The notes below the pieces were generated by a model. The model was not told where the DNA came from and ran no database searches. It was given only the letters and a program-made list of their open reading frames with translations. A stretch of 64,000 bases of DNA from positions 62,001 to 126,000 of the forward strand of contig CADEFU010000008.1 in the NCBI GenBank assembly GCA_902826695.1. Reading direction: 5' to 3'. The position numbers and the translations under genes are program-made. Positions 35,121 to 43,834 of the stretch are shown here, piece by piece. The stretch is from an uncultured Alphaproteobacteria bacterium (GTDB taxonomy: Bacteria > Pseudomonadota > Alphaproteobacteria > Micropepsales > Micropepsaceae). The stretch's first letter is position 1, and the number at the start of each line of letters is the position of its first letter.

Positions 35121-35940
35121 CCCCGCCAAGGGTGGCGACGGAGGCGAGGATCAGGCGCAGGGTGATTTCTTCGCTTAAGAACAGCACACCGCCAAGGGCT
35201 GCGATCACGGGAACGGAAAGCTGGACGGTGGCGGCGCGCGCTGCGGTCAGGCCGCGAAGCGCCGCGAACCACACGACGTAGCCGAGGCCGGAGGCGATCG
35301 CGCCGGAGGCCAGGGCGAGAAGAACACCTGTCGTGAAGAATCCGAAGCCGTTGAAGAAAATGTAGATCACGACGACGGCGAAGACGGCGGGCAGTGCTGT
35401 GATGAAGGCGCCTGCGGTCGCGACGAGCGGATCGGCAGCGCCCCGGCCTAGCAGCGAGTAAAAGCCCCAGGAAACACCTGCGACCGCCATCAGAACGGCG
35501 CCAAACGGGTCTGGGGCGCTGAGGCCTGGCGCGACGAGATAGATGAGACCTGCGATAGCGAGCGCGAACCCTACCCAGGCGGCAGCGGAGAAAGTTTCGC
35601 CGCTGCGAAGGGCGGCTGCGAACATCGTGATCTGCACGGCGCCGAACAGGATAAGCGCGCCGGTTCCCGCGCTCAGCCACTGGTAGGCAAACGTGAAGAA
35701 AATCATGTAGGCGAAGAGCGATGCCGCCGTGCGCCGGTGACCGGTGAATGCGGCGCTGAGGTCGCCGCGTACGAGGAGGATGGCGCCAAGCGTGAGAGCG
35801 CCCGACAGCGTGCGCAGCAAGGCGAAGCTTCCGGGGTCGATCAGGCCGGCGCCGAGGGCGGCGCGGCAGAGCAGCGAGTTCGCGGCGAAGGCAACCATCG
35901 CGATGGCGGTTAGCGCTGCGGTTTGTGCGAGTGTACTCAA
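35077..35940 (-). CDS. EamA/DMT family transporter
   Basis: This protein of about 287 residues has ten transmembrane helices in two EamA repeats (SLLCRAALGAGLIDPGSFAL at the start, GVSWGFYSLLGRGAADPLVA in the second half). It is a likely exporter of small metabolites of unknown identity. The start is uncertain: TTG 35940 fits the family N-terminus, while the frame is open to 36015. It is divergent from the beta-lactamase-like gene and convergent with DUF2233. Confidence 0.85.
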   Translation of the reverse strand: MSTLAQTAALTAIAMVAFAANSLLCRAALGAGLIDPGSFALLRTLSGALTLGAILLVRGDLSAAFTGHRRTAASLFAYMIFFTFAYQWLSAGTGALILFGAVQITMFAAALRSGETFSAAAWVGFALAIAGLIYLVAPGLSAPDPFGAVLMAVAGVSWGFYSLLGRGAADPLVATAGAFITALPAVFAVVVIYIFFNGFGFFTTGVLLALASGAIASGLGYVVWFAALRGLTAARAATVQLSVPVIAALGGVLFLSEEITLRLILASVATLGGVMIVLLQRRPKQGP

Positions 35941-36041
35941 GGGGCGGACACTGCCCCGGATTGACGGTGGAGGCAAACTGGCCCTCGACGCTCGTTGCGG
36001 ATACGATTGCGCCAATCGCTATTGACCAATGGGAGAAATGG

Positions 36042-37178
36042 ATGACCGAGCCTCAGGTGCATGGGCATTGCGACGAGCGCTTTGCGGCTGTGCGCGATGT
36101 GTTTGCGAACAATCTGAAGACAGGCGTCGATGTCGGTGCGTCGTTTGCGGCCACGATCGAGGGCGAAATGGTCGTCGATCTGTGGGGCGGCTTTGCCGAC
36201 ACTGCGGGCACGCAGCCGTGGGCGCGCGATTCGATCGTCAACGTCTACTCGACGACGAAGACGATGACGGCGCTGACGGCTTTGCTTCTGGCGGATCGCG
36301 GTGTGCTCGATCTCCACGCGCCGGTCGCAAAGTACTGGCCCGAGTTTGCCGCGAACGGAAAAGCTGGCGTGAAGGTCAGCCACTTGATGTCGCACACGGC
36401 CGGGCTTTCCGGGTGGGACACGCCGCTCAAGGCTGAAGACCTTTACGACTGGGATCGAACGTGTGCGCTGCTTGCGGCACAGGCGCCATGGTGGACGCCG
36501 GGCGAGAAGATCGGTTACCACGCGCTCAGCCAGGGGTTCCTCGTGGGCGAGGTGATCCGGCGGGCGAGCGGCAAGACCGTGGGTACCGTGTTCCGGGAAG
36601 AGATTGCGGGGCCGCTCGGCGCGGATTTTCACATCGGGCTCGATGCACGGCACGATGCGCGCGTGGGGGAACTGCTGCCGCCGAACGTAGGCTTGGGTCA
36701 GGGGCAAGATCCGGCGTCAATCGGCGGACGCACGCTCAGCAATCCGAAGCTCACGGCGCTTGAGCCGCGCACGCGGGCTTGGCGAGCGGCCGAGATACCC
36801 GCGGCAGGCGGGATCGGCAACGCGCGCTCCGTCGCCGAAGTGCAGACTGTGCTTGCGAACGGTGGTGTGTCGAAAGGCAAGCGCATCATGTCGGACATGG
36901 GGGCACGGCGCGCGCTCGAGCCGCAATTCGAGGGCGTGGACATGGTACTGGGTCTGCCAATCAAGCATGGGCTGGGCTACGGCCTGCCCAGTGAGATTAT
37001 GCCGTTGCCCAGCAAGAACTTGTGCTTTTGGGGCGGGTGGGGTGGTTCGCTGGTCATCGTGGACTTCGACAAGCGTGCCTGCTTTGCGTATGTGATGAAC
37101 AAAATGGGCGATGGAACGACGGGCGATCTGCGCGCGTTCCAGTTGATCATGCCGATGTATCAGGCGTTGATGGCTTAG
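36042..37178 (+). CDS. Class C beta-lactamase-like serine hydrolase (EstB type)
   Basis: This 378-residue serine hydrolase has the SxxK motif in VYSTTKTMTAL (about residue 69) and a tyrosine motif YHALSQG, as in EstB-type esterases; the KTG triad of true beta-lactamases is not evident. There is no signal peptide, so a cytoplasmic esterase is more likely than an antibiotic-resistance enzyme. GGGAG lies 6 nt before ATG 36042. An NPP-type gene follows 8 nt later, probably in the same transcript. Confidence 0.88.
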   Translation: MTEPQVHGHCDERFAAVRDVFANNLKTGVDVGASFAATIEGEMVVDLWGGFADTAGTQPWARDSIVNVYSTTKTMTALTALLLADRGVLDLHAPVAKYWPEFAANGKAGVKVSHLMSHTAGLSGWDTPLKAEDLYDWDRTCALLAAQAPWWTPGEKIGYHALSQGFLVGEVIRRASGKTVGTVFREEIAGPLGADFHIGLDARHDARVGELLPPNVGLGQGQDPASIGGRTLSNPKLTALEPRTRAWRAAEIPAAGGIGNARSVAEVQTVLANGGVSKGKRIMSDMGARRALEPQFEGVDMVLGLPIKHGLGYGLPSEIMPLPSKNLCFWGGWGGSLVIVDFDKRACFAYVMNKMGDGTTGDLRAFQLIMPMYQALMA

Positions 37179-37186
37179 GGGTTGAG

Positions 37187-38467
37187 ATGAACGTGTTTCG
37201 GATTGGCGTGTTGATTGCAGCGCTTTCGGCTGCGACTTGGGCGCAGGCTGCGGATCGAACGGTCGTTATGGTGATGTTCGACGGCTTTGCGCCGGCGATG
37301 GCGGACGCGACGAAGACGCCCAATCTCGATGTCATCAAAAAAGAAGGGGCTTGGTCGCGGCATTTGGTGCCGGTCTATCCGACAATGTCGCTTCCGAACC
37401 ACACGAGCTTTGCGACCGGCTGCTGGCCGGAGCATCACGGCGTCGTGCAGAACAAGTTCTTCGACCCCGATCGCGGCGCGCCTTACGACGAGAACGGCGA
37501 TGCGAATTGGCTTGCGGGGTGCGAGCCCGCGTGGGCTGCGGCGGAGCGGCAGGGCGTGAAAGCGGCCGCGCTCAATTTCGCGAACCGGTGGGACGTGAAG
37601 AAGAACGTAGCGCTCGCCAGCGTCGTCAATCCGTTCGTGCCGTGGGAGCAGGCGGAGTCGGACGAGCAGGTTTTGGCCAAGGGCATTGCCTTGCTCAAGA
37701 GCGCGGATGCGAAGCGGCCGCGACTGATCTCGCTCTATTTCCGCGGGCCCGATCACGAGGCGCATGTGAACGGCGTGACGGCGCCGCAGACGCTTGCCGA
37801 GGTGCGCAAGGCCGATGCGATCGTCGGCAAGCTGATGGCGGCGATCAGGGCACTGCCGGCGGACCGTGAAGCGACGCTCGTGATCGGTACAGATCACGGC
37901 ATGATCGCGGTCGACCCCGTGGTCAATCTGGGGCGCATCATCAACCGGCACTGGCTCTATGTGCGCGATGCGGGCGATGGCGGGAACGCGTACCTCTATC
38001 TCGATAAGGGCGAGAGCGTCGAACGCGTGGAGAAGGCGCTCGCGCAATACGAGGACGCGTTCATCGTGCATCGCACGGGTGCGCATCCGGCGTATTCGCA
38101 CTTGGGGTCGAGCAAGCGGGTCGGCGATTTGATGCTGGTTGCGAAGCCGCCGTACTACATCGCGCCGTCGAGCAGCCTGCCATGGTATGCGCGTGCGATG
38201 GGGATGACGTGGTTCTGGTCCGACATCTTCGTGCCGGGTTGGCTGGGTGGGTTGAAAGCCTCGCACGGGTACGATCCGTCGATCCCCGAGATGCATGGCG
38301 TGTTCTATGCGTGGGGTGCGGGCGTGGCGCCGGGTAAGGAGATCGCGCAACTCGACATCATCGACGTGCATCCGACGGTGATGCACTTGCTGGGCTTGCA
38401 GCCGGGGAAGCCGGTGGATGGGAAGGTCGTCGCGGAGGCGTTGGCGCCCGCCGAGCCCGCGAAGTAG
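37187..38467 (+). CDS. Exported nucleotide pyrophosphatase/phosphodiesterase-like protein
   Basis: This 426-residue member of the alkaline phosphatase superfamily has a signal peptide (MNVFRIGVLIAALSAATWAQ, cut after AQA). Metal ligands and nucleophile are recognisable: VMFDGFAP, the nucleophile Thr in VYPTMSLPNHTS, GPDHEAH, GTDHGM, and a histidine in SHGYDP. ATG 37187 is chosen for the signal peptide. It is likely periplasmic and cleaves phosphodiesters of nucleotides or lipids. Confidence 0.9.
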   Translation: MNVFRIGVLIAALSAATWAQAADRTVVMVMFDGFAPAMADATKTPNLDVIKKEGAWSRHLVPVYPTMSLPNHTSFATGCWPEHHGVVQNKFFDPDRGAPYDENGDANWLAGCEPAWAAAERQGVKAAALNFANRWDVKKNVALASVVNPFVPWEQAESDEQVLAKGIALLKSADAKRPRLISLYFRGPDHEAHVNGVTAPQTLAEVRKADAIVGKLMAAIRALPADREATLVIGTDHGMIAVDPVVNLGRIINRHWLYVRDAGDGGNAYLYLDKGESVERVEKALAQYEDAFIVHRTGAHPAYSHLGSSKRVGDLMLVAKPPYYIAPSSSLPWYARAMGMTWFWSDIFVPGWLGGLKASHGYDPSIPEMHGVFYAWGAGVAPGKEIAQLDIIDVHPTVMHLLGLQPGKPVDGKVVAEALAPAEPAK

Positions 38468-38483
38468 GCGGCCGACTCGCAAG

Positions 38484-39044
38484 TTAAGGACGGAGCAGGC
38501 GGTCGAGCGCGGTGACGACGTCATTCGCGCGTTGGCTCAAGGGGCCTGAGAGTTCGCCGTGGATTTGGGCGGAGGCGGGTTGCAGGATCAAGCCGACCGC
38601 GAGGTGCGTTGCGGTTTGCGGGTCCATCGTGCGAACGGAGCCTTGCTTCATGCCTTCTTTGATGATCTTGCGCACGACGGCGACAGGCGTCGTGGTGCCG
38701 GCCGGAACCTTGTCGACGGCGTCGTGCTGGGTGATCAGCATGAACGTGAACAGCGTGGGGTCGTCGTCGAACATTTTGTAGAGGTGGCGCACGATCGACT
38801 CGAGCTTGCGCATGGTTGTCGCACTGCGACGCTGGATCGTATCCAGCGTCTTCGCGAGCGGGACGTAGTTCGCGACGAACAAATGCTCGACCAGCGCGTC
38901 CTTGCTTTCGAAGTGGCGGTAGATTGTGCCTTCCGCGATGCCTGCTGCGGCGGCGATGTCCTTCGTCGTCGTTTGGATCACGCCCTTTCGAACGAAGAGG
39001 CTGAGGGCGGCCTCTACGATCCGGGTCTTGGTGGTGTGGGTCAT
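38484..39044 (-). CDS. TetR-family regulator of the desaturase operon
   Basis: This 186-residue protein has the N-terminal TetR helix-turn-helix (TTKDIAAAAGIAEGTIYRHF, about residues 26-45) and a divergent ligand-binding C-terminal domain. Its ATG overlaps the stop of the upstream desaturase gene by 4 nt, so both are in one message. It probably senses acyl-CoA or fatty acid and binds the palindrome at 40190-40209 in front of the operon. Confidence 0.92.
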   Translation of the reverse strand: MTHTTKTRIVEAALSLFVRKGVIQTTTKDIAAAAGIAEGTIYRHFESKDALVEHLFVANYVPLAKTLDTIQRRSATTMRKLESIVRHLYKMFDDDPTLFTFMLITQHDAVDKVPAGTTTPVAVVRKIIKEGMKQGSVRTMDPQTATHLAVGLILQPASAQIHGELSGPLSQRANDVVTALDRLLRP

Positions 39045-40174
39045 CCGGCTCCCATGCGCTTTAGAAACGCGAAGTGGGAGCGGATTAGACCAAGGAACGT
39101 CGTTTTGTTGTAGCGCATGCCGTGTTCGCGGGCGGTTTCTTCGATCATTTTCGAGATCGGCACGTAGTGGGCGTGGCTGACGTGCGGGAATAAGTGGTGC
39201 GCCGCGTGAGCGTTCGCGCCGCCCGCGATGAACTGGGCGAGGCGGCTTTGCGGCAGCCAGTCGAGCGAGGTCTCAAGCGCGTGGGTCGCGAAGTCGTGTC
39301 CGAGCGCGCCCGTCGCATCGGGGTGCGGGAATGTGACTTCCTCGGCGAAATGCGTGCCGATCAGCATGCTGACGAAGACGAACGAGCTGACGGCGTTCAT
39401 GAGCAGCGCGCCGAGCACGACGTGCCACCAGGCGAACGGCAGCAGCGCAATCGGGATGGCGAACACGATGACGGCGTAGGCAATCTTGCGCGCGAAGAAC
39501 GCGGCGTAGAAACCCGGCTTGTGTTTGATGTTCTTCAGGTTCGCGAGTTCGGTCGTCGTCAGGTACTGAAAGTCCTGGATGAAGGCGGAGTGGAAGCCGA
39601 CGATCGCGTACAGGAACGGCGCGTAAATGTGCTGGTAGCGCTGGTACCAGCGGCGCGGGTGGTTTGGCGACAGGCGCAGGAAGGCGTTGCTGTCGATGTC
39701 GATATCGCAGCCGTTCACGTTCGGAAAGATGTGATGCGACTTCGTGTGGCGGAGCTGCCAGAGGTCTGGGTCGACGCCGACGAGCGTGAAGGAGACGTTC
39801 AGCGTGGCCTTGTTCAGCCAGCGGCAGCGTGACACCGCGTTGTGTGCGCCGTCGTGGCCGGCGTTGATCGCCATGAGGATCGCCGCGACGCCGGCGCCAA
39901 TGCCGAGCGCCAGCGACATGGGAGCGGAGAACGAGCCGGTGAGCAGGAGAGCGTAGAGCGTGGCCGCGAGCGCCAAATAAAACGCGGCCTTTCCGGCGAC
40001 GAACAGGCCGCCGTCGGGGTGCTTGTCTTTGAGGTAATCGTCGACCTTGGCTTTGAGCGCGACGAAGAAGCCGTTCGCCGAAACCGGGTCGAAGTGGATC
40101 CGTGTGGCGGGAAGGCTCGCGTGCAAGGAACGCGGCGCCGCTGCTTCGGGGTGGTACATCACAGTGCCTGACAT
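39041..40174 (-). CDS. Membrane fatty acid desaturase
   Basis: This 377-residue integral membrane di-iron enzyme has three histidine boxes: GHDGAH (about residue 105), RHTKSHH (about 141) and the C-terminal NAHAAHHLFP (about 322). Helices flank them in the usual pattern. It introduces double bonds into acyl chains of lipids or acyl-CoA. It lacks a fused cytochrome b5 domain. It is the first gene of a two-gene unit with tetR, and its promoter overlaps a perfect palindrome. Confidence 0.92.
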   Translation of the reverse strand: MSGTVMYHPEAAAPRSLHASLPATRIHFDPVSANGFFVALKAKVDDYLKDKHPDGGLFVAGKAAFYLALAATLYALLLTGSFSAPMSLALGIGAGVAAILMAINAGHDGAHNAVSRCRWLNKATLNVSFTLVGVDPDLWQLRHTKSHHIFPNVNGCDIDIDSNAFLRLSPNHPRRWYQRYQHIYAPFLYAIVGFHSAFIQDFQYLTTTELANLKNIKHKPGFYAAFFARKIAYAVIVFAIPIALLPFAWWHVVLGALLMNAVSSFVFVSMLIGTHFAEEVTFPHPDATGALGHDFATHALETSLDWLPQSRLAQFIAGGANAHAAHHLFPHVSHAHYVPISKMIEETAREHGMRYNKTTFLGLIRSHFAFLKRMGAG

Positions 40175-40189
40175 CGCGGGGTCTCCGAT

Positions 40190-40236
40190 GTGAGTGAGTA
40201 CTCACTCACTCTCCATCCGGGTGCGGATTTTGTCAA
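40190..40236 (-). promoter_or_regulatory. Promoter and 20-bp palindromic operator of the desaturase operon
   Basis: GTGAGTGAGTACTCACTCAC (40190-40209) is a perfect 20-bp palindrome, 15 nt before the desaturase ATG. On the minus strand a perfect TTGACA (-35) lies at 40231-40236, which places the -10 region next to or inside the palindrome. This is the classic layout for repression by a TetR dimer, here most likely the operon's own second gene product. Confidence 0.8.
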
Positions 40237-40301
40237 CGCACCGTCGGGAAACGCGACCGGCTTGTGACGGCTGTCGCAACGCTTAGCGCGGACGCTGGCG
40301 T

Positions 40302-40964
40302 TCAGCGCAACTGCGCGCGCGCATCCGCGAACACGGCTTCGAACATTGGTGTCGTGAGTTTGCCGGTGTTTGTGTTGTAGCGCGAGCAGTGGAAGCTATC
40401 GATCAGCGTGGCGCGGCCCATGTCGTGTTTGGCGTTGTGGGCGAAGGTGTGGGCGCTCAGTTTCCTGGCGAACGCGCGCAGTGTGGCGTCGTGGGCGATG
40501 CGGCCGAGGGCCACGATCACCTTCAGGTTCGGCATGCCTTCGAGCGTTGCGTTCAGGAAGACGCGACAGGTCGTTGCTTCTTCCGGCGTCGGTTTGTTTT
40601 CCGGCGGTACGCAGCGCACGGCGTTCGTGATGCGGCTGTCGACGAGCGTTAGGCCGTCGTCGGGGCTCGCCAGGTATTTGCCTTTGGCGAAGCCGAACTT
40701 GAGCAGCGTGCCGTAGAGCAGTTCGCCGGCGTAGTCGCCGGTGAAGGGGCGGCCGGTTTTGTTCGCGCCGCCGACGCCAGGGGCGAGGCCGACGATGAGA
40801 AGGCGGGCATCGGCCTTGCCGAAGCTTGGCACAGGCGCATTGAACCAGGACGGCTGCTTTCTCTGATTGTCCTTGCGATAGGCGACGAGGCGCGGGCACA
40901 GCGTGCAGTCGCGCGGCGGCTCTTCCATGGCGCGCAAGGCTGCGCTTTGAACACCGCGCATCAT
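40302..40964 (-). CDS. Uracil-DNA glycosylase, family 5 type
   Basis: This 220-residue DNA repair enzyme removes uracil and related bases. Features are CTLCPRLVAYR (iron-sulfur cysteines), VGLAPGVGGANKTGRPFTGD (active-site motif with Gly/Ala in place of the usual Asp, as in family 5), NAVRCVPPENKPTPEE, and the C-terminal DSFHCSRYNTNTGKLT. ATG 40964 (first of two adjacent) is used; the frame is open to 41477 but the extension is the shadow of the divergent VOC gene. Confidence 0.92.
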   Translation of the reverse strand: MMRGVQSAALRAMEEPPRDCTLCPRLVAYRKDNQRKQPSWFNAPVPSFGKADARLLIVGLAPGVGGANKTGRPFTGDYAGELLYGTLLKFGFAKGKYLASPDDGLTLVDSRITNAVRCVPPENKPTPEEATTCRVFLNATLEGMPNLKVIVALGRIAHDATLRAFARKLSAHTFAHNAKHDMGRATLIDSFHCSRYNTNTGKLTTPMFEAVFADARAQLR

Positions 40965-41108
40965 TCGTTGGGTGACTCCGGGATTGGTCGTCGAGATCGG
41001 GTTACGCTGCGGCAGCGCCGCGACGGGTGTGTAACGCAAGGCTCCTTGTCTGTCATCCCGGCTCGCGCTTAGCTTGCGTCCGAATGCGAATTGCTTTGTG
41101 AGGACGAG

Positions 41109-41492
41109 ATGTTCAGCCACGTGACGCTTGGAACGAACGACTATGCGAAGGCGGAGAAGTTCTACGACGCGGTGATGGCGGTGCTCGGCCATCCCGTGAT
41201 GTTCAAGGCGAGCGGCACTGCGGCCTACGGCACGCCGACGGGGCCCAAGGTGTTCATCGTGCCGCCGTTCGACGGCAAGCCCGCGCGCTCCGGCAACGGC
41301 GTGCATGTCGCGTTCGTTGCGCAAGATCGCGCCACGGTCGATGCGTTCCACGAGGCGGCGATTGCGAACGGCGGGAGCGACGAAGGTGCGCCGGGACCCA
41401 GGCCGCACTACCACAAGAACTACTACGGTGCGTATGTGCGCGACCCGGACGGGAACAAGTTGCAGGCGGTGTGTCACCGGGCGCCGCGTTGA
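41109..41492 (+). CDS. VOC (glyoxalase-like) family protein
   Basis: This 127-residue protein has two beta-alpha-beta-beta-beta units. It begins MFSHVTLGTNDYAKAEKFYD with a conserved metal-site His, and ends DPDGNKLQAVCH, where the usual metal-ligand Glu of the last strand is Gln. It may be a binding protein or an enzyme with an altered metal site. GAGG lies 7 nt before ATG 41109. It converges on the SDR gene. Confidence 0.85.
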   Translation: MFSHVTLGTNDYAKAEKFYDAVMAVLGHPVMFKASGTAAYGTPTGPKVFIVPPFDGKPARSGNGVHVAFVAQDRATVDAFHEAAIANGGSDEGAPGPRPHYHKNYYGAYVRDPDGNKLQAVCHRAPR

Positions 41493-41505
41493 AGCTGGCG
41501 GCGCG

Positions 41506-42375
41506 TCAGTTCTTCGTCTTCATCCAATCCGCTTGCCGGGCCCAGAAGCCGGTGACGGTGCGCACCACCCAGCGGGGGCTGACTTGGGCCCAGGCGGCGG
41601 CGAGTTGGTTGGGGATGCCGGGGACGAGGATCGTCTGGCCCGACATCGTCGCCTTGTAGGCTTCAGCGGCGACTTCTTTCGGGTCGGAGATCAGGAATGA
41701 CGGCGCCCACTGCGCGGTTTCGGACTGCGCCTTTATTTCGGTCACCATGTTCGTGTCGGTCATGCCGGGGCAGAGCGCGGTGACGCGTACGCCCGTGCCA
41801 CGCAGCTCTTCCGAAAGCGATTCCGTAAACGAGAGCACATAGGCCTTGCTGGCGGCATAGACCGCCATCGAAGGGATCGGCTGGAAGCCTGCGAGGGATG
41901 CCACGTTCAGGATGCGACCGAAGCGGCGCTCCAGCATGTGGGGCAGGAGGTAGGACGTCAGCGTCGTGACTGCACCGACGTTCAGCGCGACGAGCTGTTG
42001 GAATTTCTCGGTATCGGTGTCGACGAATGGGCCGACGTCGATGATGCCGGCATTATTGACGAGGATGTCCACTTCGATGCCTGCGTCGTGCAGGGCCGTG
42101 ACGACGGCCTTCGGGCCATCTGGCAGGCTGAGATCGGCGGCAACGACGCTGCATTCCGTGTCATGCGCGGCGTTCAGCTCGCCGGCGAGTGCCATCAGCT
42201 TGTCTTCGCTGCGAGCGACGAGAACGAGGTGGTGGCCGTGTTTGGCGAACTCGCGCGCAAGTTCGGCACCGATGCCGGATGACGCGCCGGTGATAAGCAC
42301 GCGGCCGATGCTGCGCTCACCCATGAGGTTGAGCTTCTTGGCTGCCGGTTTCTTCTTGCCGTTGGCGCGGGGCAT
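41506..42375 (-). CDS. Short-chain dehydrogenase/reductase
   Basis: This 289-residue Rossmann enzyme has TGASSGIG (about residues 29-36), NNAG, a catalytic serine in NVASLAGF and YAASKAY (YxxxK). A Lys-rich N-terminal stretch (MPRANGKKKPAAKKLN) precedes the domain. It resembles DltE/YqjQ-like SDRs of unknown substrate. It lies at the end of the neutral-lipid gene group; an acyl reductase role is possible but unproven. Confidence 0.88.
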   Translation of the reverse strand: MPRANGKKKPAAKKLNLMGERSIGRVLITGASSGIGAELAREFAKHGHHLVLVARSEDKLMALAGELNAAHDTECSVVAADLSLPDGPKAVVTALHDAGIEVDILVNNAGIIDVGPFVDTDTEKFQQLVALNVGAVTTLTSYLLPHMLERRFGRILNVASLAGFQPIPSMAVYAASKAYVLSFTESLSEELRGTGVRVTALCPGMTDTNMVTEIKAQSETAQWAPSFLISDPKEVAAEAYKATMSGQTILVPGIPNQLAAAWAQVSPRWVVRTVTGFWARQADWMKTKN

Positions 42376-42386
42376 TGGCTATCCGC

Positions 42387-42418
42387 AAAACTCCCCCGTG
42401 TGGTTACCCACACGAGGG
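42387..42418 (-). terminator. Terminator-like hairpin after the phasin gene
   Basis: An 11-bp stem with one mismatch (42393-42418; CCACACG core) is followed on the minus strand by AGTTTTG. It lies between the phasin stop and the SDR start, so it may end or attenuate transcription into the SDR gene. Confidence 0.55.
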
Positions 42419-42443
42419 ATGGTTTAGACGGAGCTTTTTCGCT

Positions 42444-42884
42444 TTAGGCCGCGCGACGGACCGAGGTCACGAACTTCGTGATCGGCTTCATCGTCTTCTG
42501 ACCGGTCGTGCCGACGATCTCGCTGACTTCGCGGATCTGCGCGATCGAGCGGCGGAAGAGTTCCGTGACGGCGTGCTGCTGAATCTTCACCGCGTCGGCG
42601 AAGGTTTCGGCTTCGAGCGTCTCACGCAGAGCGTCGAAGCTCCACACGAGGTTGTCTTGCGCGTTGTCCACGAGCTTCAGCGCGACCTTGCGGCCTTCCG
42701 AGCCGAACGTCTCGCCCGCTTCGCGGAACGCTTCGCCGGCGTCGCGCAGGCCGTCCTGCACGCGCGCAACGAAATGCGTCGCTTGGTTGCGTGCGCCGTC
42801 CACGTTGAACGGCATGCCTGCAAACGCTTCGAACTTCGGCTGGGCCTTCGAACGGCCGTTCGCCTTTTTCTTTGCTTTCGTCAT
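42444..42884 (-). CDS. Phasin family protein
   Basis: This 146-residue, mostly helical protein matches the Phasin family: a helical core with DNLVWSFDALRETLEAETFADA and QQHAVTELFRRSIAQIREVS, a basic N-terminus (MTKAKKKANGRSKAQPKF) and a short basic tail. Phasins coat polyhydroxyalkanoate granules, and related proteins coat neutral-lipid bodies. The gene sits in a cluster with a wax ester synthase/DGAT, so it may coat wax or triacylglycerol inclusions. No PHA synthase is in the window. Confidence 0.82.
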   Translation of the reverse strand: MTKAKKKANGRSKAQPKFEAFAGMPFNVDGARNQATHFVARVQDGLRDAGEAFREAGETFGSEGRKVALKLVDNAQDNLVWSFDALRETLEAETFADAVKIQQHAVTELFRRSIAQIREVSEIVGTTGQKTMKPITKFVTSVRRAA

Positions 42885-42919
42885 TGTCTTACTTCTCCGT
42901 CTTCAACCAGGTTTGGAAT

Positions 42920-43828
42920 TCACGCAGCCCTTTTGGCGGCGCCTTTCTCTGCGGACTTCACGTGATCGACGATCAGCGATGAAATGCGCGGAAGAAACTT
43001 TTTCGGCAGGTCGTGGGCCATGCCTTCGATGATTTCGAGCCGGCTGCCTTTGATGTTGCGCGCCGAGTCTTTGCCGCCTTCGAGCGGCGCCAAGGGGTCC
43101 TTCGAGCCGTGGATCACGAGCGTGGGCGCCGTGATCTTCTTTAGATGGGGACGCAGGTCGCCGGTCGCAATAATTGCGGCGAGTTGCCGCCGCACACCCG
43201 GCGGATAATACGAGCGGTCGAAACCGCTCGCGATCTTCTGCTCGAATTCGCTGTGATCGTCGCTCTCGGTGCGGATCAGGCTCCACATCTCAATCGTGCG
43301 CTTGATGATCTCGTCGCGCGAGGTTGCCTTTGCACGGTTCAGGAACAGCGGCACGGCGATGCGCGGGCTGGGGCCGCCGACGCGCGGGTTCAGCGTACCG
43401 GACATGATCGAGGTCAAGGAGGCGACGCGGTCGGGATGCGTACCGGACAGAAGCTGCGAAATCATACCGCCCATCGACACGCCGACGAAGTGTGCACGCT
43501 TGATTTTCAGCGCGTCCATGAGGCCGACAGTGTCGGCGACCATGTCGTGCAGCGTGTAAGGTGCCATGCCTGAGATGCCGATCAGGCGTGCCGCGCTTTG
43601 CACGATCGGGTTCGGCGCGCTCTTGCCGTGGACCTTGTGGCTGAGGCCGATGTCGCGGTTGTCGAAGCGGACAACACGGAAGCCCGCATCGGTCAATGCC
43701 TTCAACATCGTGTCCGGCCAGAACGTCATTTGCGCCGCAAGCCCCATGACGAGCAGGATCACGGGGCCATCCTTTGGCCCCATGTCCTCGTACTCAAGCG
43801 TCAGGTTGTTGGCTTTGACTTGCGGCAT
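42920..43828 (-). CDS. Alpha/beta hydrolase, lipase/esterase-like
   Basis: This 302-residue hydrolase has the nucleophile in GVSMGG (about residue 119), the acid in HGSKDPLAP and the histidine in EGMAHDLP. It starts MPQVKANNLTLEYEDMGPKD and has no signal peptide. It lies 6 nt downstream of the wax ester synthase gene, so the product may act on neutral lipids or acyl esters, by inference from context only. Confidence 0.88.
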   Translation of the reverse strand: MPQVKANNLTLEYEDMGPKDGPVILLVMGLAAQMTFWPDTMLKALTDAGFRVVRFDNRDIGLSHKVHGKSAPNPIVQSAARLIGISGMAPYTLHDMVADTVGLMDALKIKRAHFVGVSMGGMISQLLSGTHPDRVASLTSIMSGTLNPRVGGPSPRIAVPLFLNRAKATSRDEIIKRTIEMWSLIRTESDDHSEFEQKIASGFDRSYYPPGVRRQLAAIIATGDLRPHLKKITAPTLVIHGSKDPLAPLEGGKDSARNIKGSRLEIIEGMAHDLPKKFLPRISSLIVDHVKSAEKGAAKRAA

Positions 43829-43834
43829 TTGTTC

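Noticed and set aside
40965..41477. Upstream extension of the uracil-DNA glycosylase frame
   Set aside because: It is antisense to the VOC gene and lacks homology; ATG 40964 starts the family domain.
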